A stretch of 64,000 nt of DNA from Scolanthus callimorphus. Its lineage: Eukaryota > Cnidaria > Anthozoa > Actiniaria > Edwardsiidae. Location: the NCBI GenBank assembly GCA_033964015.1, contig CM066916.1:26615404-26679403 (forward strand), read 5' to 3'. This document shows, piece by piece, positions 46,001 through 58,900 of the stretch. The notes beneath the pieces were generated by a model. It ran no database searches. It had not been told where the DNA came from and was given only the letters and a program-made list of their open reading frames with translations. Every line of letters starts with the position of its first letter. Position 1 is the stretch's first letter. A program made the translations under genes and the position numbers.

Positions 46001-46575
46001 TCAGCCATTAAAATGCAAAATCAGGGATGGCAACAAGAAAATTCGGATTCAGCGTGAAAAATTACATAAGAAAACTCTTGTTGCCAGCTTTTACTAAAAA
46101 ATGCCTCATGCGCCTTAAATATTGCAATTTTCTGATATTTCGTCTAGTCTATCGTGCGTGGCCGCCATTTTTCTTGTCACATTTCACGCCGAATCGTGCG
46201 TGGGTTTCCTGTGTGGTGTTTCCAAAAATGGAATTTTTCACCCACAACATCGCCGCGCGGGTAATAATACCAAGGTGGACACTTCTCGATATGAGCTTCT
46301 GCTACATGCAAGCATTGTCTTTGGTTCGTCACGCTCAATGACGCAAGGAAAGCAGAGAAATTAAATTTCAAAGTTCTTTATTCTTTATTTCGGAAAACTC
46401 TATGTCAAGCGTAATAAAAGTATTTTCATAGCCATCACATTTCTTAACGTAAATATTACTAGTAAACTTGAGTTACTTCTGCTAGAAAGAAGATTTCTCA
46501 ATTTTAGTTACCTGATTTTTGGCCACACTTTACTCGAATCACTAAAACATTCTCAATTGGCAATGGGCCACCTTA
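43020..46575. mobile_element. Large foldback element, about 3.5 kb
   Basis: The tips 'taaggtggcccatc' (43021) and 'aatgggccacctta' (46562) are inverted. Further in, about 43745-44110 mirrors 45970-46290 (shared attcggattcagcg, tcatgattgacagctgt and cgcacgattcggcg words, each inverted). Still deeper, 44860-44920 mirrors 45800-45870 around 'ccatcttggatccgccattt'. No transposase ORF is visible. It is a non-autonomous foldback transposon or two mirrored insertions. Confidence 0.65.
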
Positions 46576-46992
46576 ATATCAAAATAGCTAAACGAGATTT
46601 TTTACACCCGAATAAATAGGCCCACCATGTACCAGCAAGCAATAGCTACTGTTACGTCTCTGATAAAGCTTTTAGTCAACTCTTTATCGAACGGATATGG
46701 ATGTTAAAATAAGAGGATTATTTTTTCTCCCGACACTTTTTATTAAATCTTGTGAGTATATATTTTTAAATTATGATATCTTTGCCATTAATGCCAATTA
46801 AAGTACCTAGCTTTCGTTGGAAATGTCATATTTTGTATTGCTGAGGTTTCGACACAACATTGATACCAATATTGGAAACTGCTTGGAAACGCATACTTGC
46901 CTTAAAAATCGAATAATCGTTTTGATTTGACGGATACCGCACTTTTAGCCTAGCTAGATAGCTCTGCCCATGCGCACAGATTCTAAACATTA

Positions 46993-47154
46993 GCCGTATT
47001 CACACTAGAGGACGAGTTTCCATCTGATATGAATTCAGACGATTTCCCGTCAAAAATCCGTCTCGTCCCGGTTTCACACTAAGACGAGTTTTCCGTCCGG
47101 ACGAAAAACCCGTCTTAGACGGGTTTTCCGTCTCTAATGTGAATACGGCTATTA
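46993..47154. mobile_element. MITE, 'tagccgtattcacacta' ends
   Basis: Ends 'tagccgtattcacactagag' and 'tctaatgtgaatacggcta'. The interior is made of cgtct/agacg words that also pair (aagacgagttttccgtc / gacgggttttccgtct). Confidence 0.8.
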
Positions 47155-50100
47155 TCGACTGAACTGAGAAAAACATATTGACTCAAAATTTAACCCTATC
47201 TTTTATAAAACACCTCAACATATTCTCCCCAAAATAACTTACAAATTTCATGCAGTCTCTAGCATTTTTTTAACTTTTTAAAAGGTGGCTGTGAACCTAC
47301 TATTCTTGGTGTTCACCTCGGAGACATTTGTTTTTTTAGCGAGTTATTTTAGAACAAAAAGCCAATATTCGGAAAGAGAACTATATCTTCAATAGATTTG
47401 CCAAGTTTTAAACTGGTATCTTATATTGCAAGCGAGATATAAGCGAACGAATGTGCAAACTGTTTACTGTAAAATGTTGGAAGGACTCCAACATGGCGGC
47501 CAATTACCAAATGTGCCGCAAGGCCACAATATGAGCTAGCACTGTCCAAAATGTGATTAATTTTCACTTATTTAGCATGTTTGCTTTCGCCGAATGCTCG
47601 AAACGGGAGAATTACCTGAAATATGGTGCGAAATAAATGCCTTAAGAAGCGTGACTAGTGTTGCGTGACACTCCTTTGCATGTTAAAATTCACACGTTTA
47701 CTAGCTAAAAATATGGCCTGGCCAAATGACCAAAGCCCTAGGGGCGATGAGACTTCCGCTACCCCCCACTGCGAGTTGCTGTCTGGCAAGATTATTTTAA
47801 TGTGATTTGAAATCTAATCGGCGCTTGAATCATACCATAAAGAAAATTACAATGTGCTATAAACCCGGGTGCGTATCTTGTATTTTATTGTTTTGACACG
47901 AAGCAACCGCGACCTATCTGAGCCAATCAGATGTTAGCCTTGTTTCGCCCAGTGCATGTAGCAGTCAAATGGGTTCCGACTTGATTAAAACCAGACAAAA
48001 AATCGATTGCTGTGGACGAAACAGGACAAGACTCTTGATTAGCTGGGGAACAAAAACGCGTAAATTAAAGATAAAAAACGTTGATGTGCCGGTTTTTGCT
48101 GTACTAGGGGTAGGGCCGGGGGGGGGGGGGGGGGAGGGAGTTGCCATCGATAAATCTTGCTAAGTGTGTTATGAGATAACGTGATCGTGGCACGAACACG
48201 CTCGCCTGAAGACTCTCGGAAAGAGCCTGGAATTAAACCAATCAGAGATCCGATCAAACAATGATGAAGCCATTTCAAGCTATCTGGAGATACCATTCAG
48301 AGTAAGAGAGTTTCTCCCACTGGGACAGATCGTGTCCCACAAACAATATGGATTCATGACTTCTGATCAGTCCGATTTGCAGCACTTTTGGCCTTTTATG
48401 ACAGTGTAAACTGAGATGATCCGAAGATAAAGATATCCGGTAGCAGTATCGGAATATTTTTGGACTCTTTTAGGAGAAACTTTTTTTGTGGGACATAACA
48501 ACAGTAACTATGGCTATGAATGACAGGTCAGATCTATGAATTCAATTGATTCAACGATTTGACTAATTTTCAACGTTACTTAATGAACAAGCTTTGATAG
48601 CCCAACGAAACTTGTTAAATATTTTTCAACGCATGCTCATCACTGAAAACGCAGCTTCGGGAAATGTTGACAGAATCATGTTGAACGCCACGTTGAATCA
48701 TGTTCAAATCTTGAACCGTTCAACATTTGTAAAAACGATCCGTAAAAATCAAGATTTACGTCGTGAAAAAATGATTGCAATTTTTTAGCCACTGCCCTTT
48801 TAACTGATTTGAAATTTTTCGAGATTCTGCCGAGCAACGCAGTAAAACAAAAGAAATCATTGAATGGATATGTCAAGAACTGGCTTGGCCCTAAGGAAAT
48901 AAAGCAACACGAGGGGAGTTCAATCGTATACCACTCGAAACTAATATGGTATTTCGCTGCTCTTCTAATATACAGTGATGTGGAAACCTTTCTCCTTTCC
49001 AGTAGAGAACTGGACTTAGTTCCACCGAGGTATTTTAATAGATGAAGGCTCTTTAATAAACTAGACTGACTCATAAGTGACATACTAAAACACAGTAAAG
49101 AAATAAAAAAAAATCAATTGATTAGACATCCTTTTGGAAACGTCAAAACGAAGCGCGTTTTGGCTTGTCAAGAGGCGATTAATTTATAATGAAATTTAAT
49201 CACTTTGACAGAATCTTTCTCGCAATATCCAGATTTTCTATATGAAATGTCAATAAGAGTCGCATTCCTGTTTCCTAAGTTTACATTTTCCGCCACCATT
49301 TTGAAAGAGGAGTTTTGTGGGACGTGATCTGGTTTCCGCATCAAAAGCAGCGCTCATTAATTAATAACGAACACGCAGTGGAAATGACCAGCAAATGACG
49401 GGACGAAAAAGGCGTCAATCAGAATAGTTTAGAGTGGGCGCAATGACAAAGATTTATTTCCCTGCAATTATCTAAGAAGAATACGGTTAAATTAGAGTAA
49501 ATTGTGCCTCAGCATTACGTTGACTGACGTCATAATTCAGATTGACAATGTTTTAAATTAACTCAAAAATGAAAAAATCGACTTCGAATAGAAACTCTAT
49601 GCCTATGAAAAAAGAGAAAGTAATTTCCTTAAAAGCCTAAGTTATGTTTGATTCTTGCTCTCTAAACTGTTTTAGAAATGTTTCTCCTATTATTTCAAAG
49701 CACTAGTCATAGAACTAGAATACCAGTCTAGTTAGCTAAGCCAGCTACCCGTTCTAGATGATAAATTCACTTTTCAAGAACTACGATAGTATGATGGTAA
49801 TAATAATTGCTTCGCGGGCACGTAGTTACCTTAATTGAAATGTTCTTCTCGTTGTGCGAAAAATAGGACGAAGACGGAACAGCGTTATTTTTAAGAATCT
49901 CACTTCTCCTCCCATCGTTTCATCAAGGAACTCTCCACATTAAATACACGCCAAACAAAAGAAACTTCCCCATTTCGTGCTTGGATGACTATTATGGATA
50001 TGACAGCTCGGTTTTTCGGCTTCCGTGCGATCAGGTTCTATCCTGAGCACCCTAACCGCAATTAACGCTCTCAGCATTTGCATGATGATCAAAGCTTCCA

Positions 50101-51010
50101 ACAACCAATAGAACACATGATCGTAATGTACTACAAGCTTGGATCGTTTTCATAATACGATTTTCGTAAAAGGCTCTGCGAATCTTGTTGTTAATCTCAA
50201 GTAGTTTTTTAATCCTGTTTTAATCAATACGATCTCAACTAGCGAAATACCTCACGCTGATTTGGAAATTAATTTACTAAAAAAAAGTCAGTTCCTAAAG
50301 TCGTTACTTTGAACTCCTCGTTCGCCGATGACCAGCGGGACAATTGTACTTCGAGATGTAATGTGATTAATAAGTGATTGTGATCAACTGGTGATTGCAA
50401 TCATACGAATGTATAAAATTTAATCAGTTTCGATCAAGACTTTGATTTCCAGTCAAACGATTACTGGTCGCTTTTATCAAAGTAATTAGCTAGTTGGTCC
50501 ACTTTGTGGGGTTGCTGTGCTGGGATTTGTCTTGAGAAAAGTCAGGTTAAATTTAGACTCTTTTTTTTATAAGAACGACGGTTATTAGACCCGGTTAGGT
50601 TAAGCGTCGTTCCGAATCAAATACAATTGGCTCGACTATTTCTCTCGGTGCTGAGAGAAATCAGTATTCGTTTCAACGATAGCACGGCAGATCATGTCGA
50701 GCTAATTTTTTCGCTCTAAACGTCGCGCTATTGTCGAACCAAACAAATTTAATTTTAGTCAGAACGTTCAAGCTAAAGATTTGGCACATTTAACATTAAA
50801 ATTGTTTATGTTTTTGTATGTATTTTGAGGCAAAAGATCCACAGGAGACATATTTGCAATTACATGTAGCGCATTGTATTTAGAGGAAACATTTCATCTT
50901 TGCACAATTTCAACGTCTTTTGGGCTTGATATTTTTAAGAACATCGTAAGAAAATTTGAGGCCAATATTAACATTTCAGAAGATTTTTTACCCGCCAACC
51001 TAAAACAAAA

Positions 51011-51330
51011 ATTAAGATTCTCTTACTGCGATATTCATAATTCTGCGAACTCTACAGCGACTAACAAACCGCGGTTTGGCTTCCGTCAATCAAACGAGTG
51101 AACAATTCTGGATGATTTCACGGAGGCTTTGATACTTCTTGTGAACTGAAAAGGGTTAGGTACGCTTCAAAACACAATTTTTCACTGTCAAATGCAAACC
51201 AAAATCAGAAAACATGCGTGGACTTGACTTAAAAGGTTTGATTGACGGAAGCCGAAACGCAGTTTGGCGTTCGGAAATGTCAAGTTGGAGTTCGCAGAAT
51301 TATGAAAATCGCAGTAAGAAAGAGTCTAAT
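51011..51330. mobile_element. MITE with long arms, 'cttactgcgatattcataat'
   Basis: The left arm (cttactgcgatattcataat, tctgcgaac, tttggcttccgtcaatcaaa) and right arm (tttgattgacggaagccgaaa, gttcgcagaa, ttatgaaaatcgcagtaag) are imperfect inverted repeats. About 320 bp, no ORF. Confidence 0.8.
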
Positions 51331-51494
51331 GGTAGGCTGGCTGTATGTAATGTGTGTAGTTTCACGTATTGTATCTATATTATATGGCTAAAATACTAGC
51401 ACTTTGTACTACAAAACGCCTAAAGCAACCTCATTGCACGTACAAAGCTGCGCCCTATCTATATAAGGTTGTCAGTGATACGTACTTACGTATT

Positions 51495-51789
51495 TTACAG
51501 CTAAAATCGTTGCATCGCGACCCGCGTTTTCAAAACATCGATTTGTTTTTTTGCTTTTCTGTTCCGCCAATCAAACTATCTGAGCCAATGAAACTCTTGC
51601 CTAGAGCAGTCAAATGGCTTTTCTCTGACTAAAACCAGACAATGTCGCGACGGAAAGCCAGGCAACTGCACTAGGCGAAACAGGGCACGAATCTGATTGG
51701 CTCATAAGGTTTGATTGGCGGAACAGAAAAGCCAAAAACAAATCGATGTTTTGAAAAAGCGGGTCGCGATGCAACGATTTTAGCTGTAA
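51495..51789. mobile_element. MITE, ttacagct family, copy 1
   Basis: Very well conserved arms: 'ttacagctaaaatcgttgca' (continuing tcgcgacccgc) faces 'tgcaacgattttagctgtaa'. 'aaaacatcgatttgttttt' and 'gccaatcaaac' are also mirrored. The interior 'actaggcgaaacagggcacg' and 'atctgattggctca' is shared with 60080-60383. Confidence 0.9.
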
Positions 51790-53967
51790 TATTTAAAAAT
51801 ACATTAACACATTAAGGTCTTCAATTTTTTTCCGTACTGACTCGTTAAATTCCAGGTACAAGATTTGATTCCAGCAAGAATTCGAGATCCCAGTGGATTA
51901 TTAGGGATAAACCATGAGATCGTAAGGATTTGGGTTTCTCTGGCTTGACATTCACCCGTCTACTTTAGGGGTGCGGTGAATGATGGTTCGGAAAGTGTAG
52001 AATCTCGCGAAATTCTTAGGAATTGAATTATCGAAATCTCGGATTTTTAGAGAGCTGTCTCACAATCCTGTTTTTATAAATTAACGCAAAATACAGATAC
52101 AGAATACAGATGTACGAGAAGCTTCGACCTCTCTGATGTCTCGGAAACTTTCGCATTTACCATTCGCCACCCTTACATATTCGTTCGTGATTTTCGCCGC
52201 CAATCCTCTTCAAGCAAGCTAGAACCTTCAATACAGCGTACAAAAATAAAAGCAGCATGGCAATTCTCAGACGTTTTTGCCTTTTGTGTTTTTATAGTAA
52301 AACTAATACTTAACATAATAGATATGTAGATACACTCCTAAAAATGTGAAACTATTCTATGAATAACAAAACGTTACCTATTATAGTGTAATAACTATCT
52401 TGCTAGACATGCATTCTGCCATCACATGACCACGCAAGTGACTCAAGAAATTATCGTAAAATGTCATTAACCAGACCCCCTCGGGGCCGAGCTCAAGTCA
52501 AAACGGAAAATCATTATATAACATCCGTGTGATAGAAACATGGCTCAAAATAAACATCAATATTTTTCTCAAAACAGTTGCTCAAAACCTTTGAATTTCG
52601 AGTTTGTCTTTGAGTTGGAATTCCAAATTTCGTATAAAGAATAACGTTTCAAGATTATTTTTTTCTTCTACATCGTAAAACATATATTTTTCAATCTATT
52701 ATGCCGCGATATTGTCGGGTTTTAGGTTTTTCTTTCGAGCTTATCCAGCTTAAAATGCCTTTAAAAATATATCTTCGCAGCATTGCTATTAAAACTGCAT
52801 TACAGGCATAAATTACTACTGGTAATTTTGCTTGACTAATAAAGCCATTTAAAAACTAGAACCCGGCCACAATATAAAACTATACCACACACTTTTTGTC
52901 CGACAATTGGGGTTACTTTCTAGCAGACGACTTCGCATGGCTACATCAAACTGGTATTCGAAAACACTAAAAGACCAGGCGGTATTCTGTCTGAAACTAG
53001 TTTAATTTTTTTTCAGCATAAACCGTTGATAACAAACGCTCAGAGAACCGAAGTCGATTGTTACTTGTGTTAAATATTCATGCAAATCCTTAGTATCTGT
53101 AAGGAAATGGACAATCAGCGGAAGCTAGAAAGCTTTTCGCCATAATATCAAATATAGAGTAAAATAAAATTACCAGAATTGCTATTCTTGCTAACGGTAG
53201 AATAAACATGTAATACACCAACATTAAGTAAACAAACAAACAAGTTTAAGTGCTGTACAAACGCCTATTTAATAATTCAGCTTGAATTAAGTATTGCTGA
53301 AATATTGGCTTTGAATCCGATATGGCAAAGCCATCAAATGCTGCAGTGAAAGGATTAATTTGACGTCGATGTTTAGACATCGCGCTAGATTTGCTCGCAA
53401 TAGATTTTTAGTAAAAACGAAGAGAGAGATCTCGAAGAGAAGAAAGATCTCGAACTACACAGTTGATGTTGTGTTTGTGAAACTCGTACCTTGATAATCT
53501 TGCAAACGTTTCCAGAGTCAGCCCCCGTTTCCTCAATTCACCACAATTAAAGTTGTCTCCTACAAACTAATACAAAATATTTCTTCGGTGTTTAGCTTTC
53601 TTTAGCACTAGGCAAAGACGAGGCAACACGTCTCTTTTCAGCACAAATGGTGGTTTCTCTCTGCTCGTTTATGGTCTCATAGTTTTTGCGTCTGCTCATT
53701 CTGCTCTGCACAGCTTTTCGGATTTCCTGCTTTAACAGCGGTGGGGTGGCGAGACGTCAAATTAAAGTTCCCTAATGATGGACCCACGTTGCATATGAAG
53801 GACCACACTCACGCAGGACGCTTGAACACTGCATGCGGGCTTTAAATAGATGACCACGTGACCACACTGAGACCCCGTCCACACGATTTTTCTTTGCGTT
53901 TTGAAAAAAAATCGCGCCCGCCACATAGCAGTTTCGAATCGTTTCTGTCCGTTCACATGAATATGCG

Positions 53968-54056
53968 CATTCTCGAACCCAGAGCTCCCCGGCTCGTCGC
54001 CTCGCAGGGGCTCTGGCGACATCCATTTGAGGGCCTTAGCTGATTGGTTGAAATGG
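53968..54056. mobile_element. MITE fragment, cattctcgaaccc family
   Basis: Left end and first part of the family (cattctcgaacccagagctc, then ccatttgagggccttagctg). The right end is missing. Confidence 0.7.
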
Positions 54057-54220
54057 TGCGCACGCGTACATAAAAGAAGCATAATTAATCTCGCTTTATA
54101 AAAACGTATCGGTCAAAATAACACTGGCATTCGTTTTCTAGTCGTCTTTTCAACCTATGCCTTTGACTTGAACGCTCTAAAAGTAATTGCGCAGTGGATG
54201 TCACCAGTGTCTTATTTGCA

Positions 54221-54297
54221 GGTCGCAGGTCGCAGGTCACAGGTCGCAGGTCGCAGGTCACAGGTCACAGGTCGCAGGTCACAGGTCGCAGGTCGCA
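54221..54297. repeat. 7-bp minisatellite (caggtcg/caggtca)
   Basis: About eleven direct copies of a seven-base unit alternating between caggtcg and caggtca, ending in gcatgcaggtc. The heptamer opens reading frames in all three phases that are not genes. Confidence 0.95.
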
Positions 54298-54892
54298 TGC
54301 AGGTCCGAGCTATAAACCTTTTCCAGTACAGGTTTCTCAAAACTGCTTTAAGTTTCCGAGATCACGCAGACTCAGGGCATTTCAGAGTTTCTTTACGCAG
54401 CACTGTGATTGAACAATCGCCAATAGAAAAGGAGCGACCAATCCCACGATATTTAGCATTACATACCATATGTTGGCCAAAAATCGAAGCAAAGTTTAAG
54501 TTCGTAGCTCGGATTTGAAATTTCTTGCACTTCGTAAAGGGCTAATTGTGTTAAATTTCAGTAAATTTTTTAGGTACATCATTGACTATGATATCAGAGG
54601 GAGCACAGGCTTTTGCTATAAATCCCCCGCACACAAATTTGGTATGATCCGTCGCCCCTGCCTGGTTAGCCAGCATTTTTTGCTGATCCCTCTTTCTGGG
54701 AAAATGTTAATCATTTTACAAACGAATTTTTCCAAAAGAAGTTTATTTTTTTCTTCTCCTAGCTGCCAAAAACGTTATCTACAACCCTCTTGATGGCTGG
54801 GAAAAATAGCTGGAGCTTTAAGCAAGAACGGACATAGATAAATTTGTCCAAGCAACTTTGAAAACAGAAATACCACTCATGTGAAGATAATT

Positions 54893-55118
54893 TCGTCCTG
54901 TCGATTTTGCCGACGTAGCAAAACGTCTTTATTAGGGAATCCCCTTACCTTATATCTCAAGGTCTGTAAGTATTTTTCCTCGTAGCGAAAAAAGCAGGAA
55001 AATTTATCAAAACTTGCAGATACTCGAGAAACATCGTTCTCATGGTCGTCATTTTGTTTTTGTTCCTGGCAGAGGGGCCTGAGTCGAGATTTGAACACCA
55101 CAGGCAGCCCGCGTGGAT
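54893..55118 (+). repeat. Dispersed repeat, 'cttgcagatactcgagaaac' family, copy 3
   Basis: Matches 37560-37810 directly (cgacgtagcaaaacg, ggtctgtaagtatttttcct, cttgcagatactcgagaaac, ggggcctgagtc). About 0.8 kb upstream of the cryptochrome start. Confidence 0.7.
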
Positions 55119-55540
55119 CTGTGTATAAAAAGAGTATTATCATGTTTTCTTATTTCTACAATTTTCCGTGCATTCTTCCTGATTCCCTTCTTGTTTTTTA
55201 GGCTCCGTTTTTTATCCAAACTTTTTAGAGATTGACGCTAAAAGAAATCTACTTTCCAGCTTTTTTCAAAGAATGGGCTACCTGTGGAATTCACCGCTGG
55301 ACTGCCGTATCGCGGTTACGTGTTGATATTCCACGTGAGTGACGTAACTGAGTGTTTCTCTGATCGAACAACGAACAGCAGGCAAAACGTGAGGTTTGTA
55401 TGACCTTCTACAACTAGATTGTATCTCTGACTTGTAGGAAATACGGCGATGAGTAGTATTATGCGGAAATTTAAGAATCTTCATCGATTTTTTGTTGCGA
55501 ACTTTTAGTGTGCAACTTTTCTACCCCCCGGTCATAGTTT

Positions 55541-55722
55541 AGACCAAACCAGTGTTACATAACCAGCCAGGAAATCTTTGACCAAACTGCAGCGTAGCAG
55601 ATTTGGAAAGTGGCTTGTAGTAAAATGTGTCCTTGACTCCAAGGACACATTTGACTGCATCTACTACACTGTAGTTTGATCAAAGGCTTTCCTGGCTGCG
55701 TTATGTAATGTTGGTTTGGTCT
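55541..55722. mobile_element. Imperfect foldback element upstream of cry-DASH
   Basis: Left 'agaccaaaccagtgttacat', with 'ccagccaggaaatctttgac', mirrors right 'gatcaaaggctttcctggct' and 'atgtaatgttggtttggtct'. The middle is a hairpin, aatgtgtccttg.actccaaggacacatt. It lies about 240 bp from the cryptochrome ATG. Confidence 0.75.
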
Positions 55723-55960
55723 TAACCCTGATATTACATGTGTATACAATAGACGTTTTGCATTTCAAATTGTATCCCAAGGATGTCCATCATGTATTAT
55801 GGTGAATAGACCATTTTACATGATTAGATTATCAATTGATTTTCACAAACCTGTGGTAAATTTTAAAAATGTAAAAATCTTTTTCAATCTCAGAATCCCT
55901 GGAAATCATTAGTTCATAAGAAGAATCATCTTAGCTTTTAGACGACACCATTACAACATA

Positions 55961-58900
55961 ATGGCTGCCAAGAGAACTGTTATCTGCCTCCTGAGAAATG
56001 ACCTGCGTTACCATGACAATGAAGCAATTCTTTGGGCGCACCAGAATGGAGACTTTGTTATCCCACTTTTTTGCTTTGACCCTGATCACTTCAAAAGCAC
56101 ATGGCATTTTAACCTGCCAAAAACTAACAGCCACAGAGCCAAATTCCTGATTGAGACTGTCACAGATCTCCGTACCATCCTACAAAAACACCAGAGTAAC
56201 TTGATTGTACGACAGAGCAGTCCACTGAATGCAGTGAAAAGTCTTATTGAGTTATGCCAACCTGTTTGCCCAGTGACGGCTGTGGTTTTTCAGCAAGAAG
56301 TGACTTATGAGGAGCTCAATGTGGAAAGATCTATTGAAGAGTATTGTAAACAGTCTGGAATTAAGGCTTGCTCTTTATGGGGTTCTTCACTTTATCACCG
56401 TGATGATATCCCATATAGCAAAACCACAGTCCCAGATACATACACACAGTTTCGAAAAGGAGTTGAGGCTCAGTCAGGAGTCAGAGAAGTTATTGAGATG
56501 CCTGAACAGTTAAAGCCTCTCCCAACTGTTAAGGGAGAGCTTGGAGACATCCCAGATCTCAGCATGCTGGGTCTGCCTGCCACTGATACAGAGGGTAATG
56601 CTAGCACAGCATTCCCGTTTCTTGGTGGTGAATCAGAGGCACTAACAAGGCTGCATGACTATCTCTGGGGTACTGACTGTGTTGCCAAGTATAAAGAAAC
56701 AAGAAATGGTCTCCTTGGAACAAACTATTCTACCAAGTTCAGCCCATGGCTTGCAAATGGAAGCTTGTCTCCACGTATGATATTTCACAAGATAAAACAT
56801 TATGAGCATGAAAGAACATCTAATCAGTCGACCTACTGGGTTCATTTTGAACTGATTTGGAGGGACTATTTCAAGTTTGTGTGTCTCAAGTATAGTGACA
56901 GAGTATTCTACAGGTCAGGCATTATGGGTAAGGAGTTGCCATGGAAACAAAACAAAATGGCGTTTACAAAGTGGTATAATGGAGAAACAGGGATTCCATT
57001 TGTAGACGCCAACATGAGGGAGTTAAAGGCAACAGGGTGGATGTCAAACCGTGGACGACAAAATGTTGCCAGCTTTCTTGTCAAGGTCAGTGCAAATAAG
57101 TGTAATTATCTCCTTTTGGTTTGTGGGGTCATGAAATAATTTTGTGATCTTTTTGTGTAGGCAAGGAGTATTTGGTAGGAAGGACAGATTTTCCAGGGGT
57201 ATAAATTCCAGGGGAGGGGGTCCTTTATGAGTGTGGAAATTCCAGGCATGGGGTCTGTTTCACAAGTGGAAATTCCAGGGTAGGGGGTCTTTTTAAGGGA
57301 GGTCCTCAACCCCAACTTGGATAGAATTTGTGTCAAAATGATTCTCTTCCTTGTAGAAGATAGAACAAACTATATATATATATAGTTTATTAGATATAAT
57401 AAACAAAATTCAAACAAATATGGATAAGAAACTGTATTCGTGTGGCGTATTTATCGACCTAAGCAAAGCATTCGATACTGTTGATCATGACATTTTGTTG
57501 GGAAAATTGCATCATTATGGGATAAGGGGGGTAATTAACTCATGGTTCTCTTCCTATCTTAAAGGCCGTTTTCAAACCACTGAAATTCGTAATAACATCT
57601 CTGATAAACAAGAAACGCTATGTGGGGTTCCTCAAGGGTCTGTCCTTGGCCCGCTTCTCTTTCTGATCTATATTAACGATATTTGTAATTCTTCTAATAT
57701 CTTAAACTTTTTTCTCTTTGCTGACGATACTAACTTATTGTACGCGGATAAAAAATTAAAAAACTTAGAAACAATGCTAAACAGCGAGCTAGTTAAAGTA
57801 TGTGAATGGCTTACAGCAAATAAACTTACATTAAATTTAAAGAAGTCTAATTTTGTTATCTTTCACCCGTCTCAGAAGAAAATTGATCATCAACCTGCGA
57901 TTAGACTCTTTGATAATAACTCCCAACGTTGGATACCTCTTGACAGTAAAAAATATGTTAAATATCTTGGAGTACTAATCGATAGTAATTTGAATTGGAA
58001 GCAACATATTGATCATGTCGCACTAAAAGTTAGTAAAACTGTTGGCATTATCTCTAGGTTAAGACACTCCGTACCATTTAGTGTCTTGACCAGTCTCTAC
58101 AGATCTCTAATTTTGCCTTATTTGTCTTATGGTATCGTCGCTTGGGGGCGTGCTGCAAAGCTGTATACCAACAAATTACTTACTTTACAAAAGCGTGCAT
58201 TAAGATTAATGCATTTTAAGCAAAGGCAGTGTCACGCCATTCCGCTCTTTGTATCGTCTAATCTTCTGCCTGTTCATATGATTTATTTTGAAAAAGTAGC
58301 AAGTTTGATGTATGACGTTAATTGTGGTACTGCCCTGTTTTGATACAAAATCTTTTCACAAAAACAAGTAATGTGCATAACTATAGTACCCGATCTGCCA
58401 CTAAGGGGAACTATCAAATCCAGCATTCAAGGCTTGAGATACAAAGACTGGCATTTTCACGATCTGGTCCAGTCATATGGAATAGTTTGCCAGAAGTGTT
58501 GCGTAATCAAAACAAAAGAAAATTCAAACAAAATTTACAAGTGTCACTTACTAATTTACTCAAATCTGAAGATGACTATATTGGTGTTTCTGAAGTAATT
58601 ACGAGATTGCCTAAATCCTCTTTTCTGCCTTAAGTTCATTTAACAAATGCTATTAATTGATTATAATTCATTATTTGCATTTCGTTAACTTCTATCTCTT
58701 TGCTTTTTTTCGCTTTTTTTCTCTTTTCTTAAAAAACATCAACTTTCTGTAACTGATAAATTAGGAGCTGCCAAACCTATATGTAGATATATTTATATAT
58801 TTAAAGTAGCTTCCCGCCTCGATTAGCTTTTGAGCTATTTTGCGGGTTCAGCTTTCAAAATGTATTTAAGTTTATTGTGTAATAAAATGTTGTTGTTGTA

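Larger units (their letters stand above)
40690..55960. other. About 15 kb intergenic region between FGFR and cry-DASH
   Basis: Between the divergent FGFR and cryptochrome genes I found only repeats: a tRNA-like sequence, a 3.5-kb foldback, several MITEs and minisatellites. The FGFR promoter and 5' leader should lie just right of 40689, but no TATA box or clear leader intron could be assigned. Stretches 41.1-42.3, 47.2-50.9 and 52.2-53.9 kb show nothing I can name. Confidence 0.5.

Noticed and set aside
54168..54518. 116-codon ORF beginning near a heptamer repeat
   Set aside because: Opened by the caggtcg minisatellite; no similarity or splice support.
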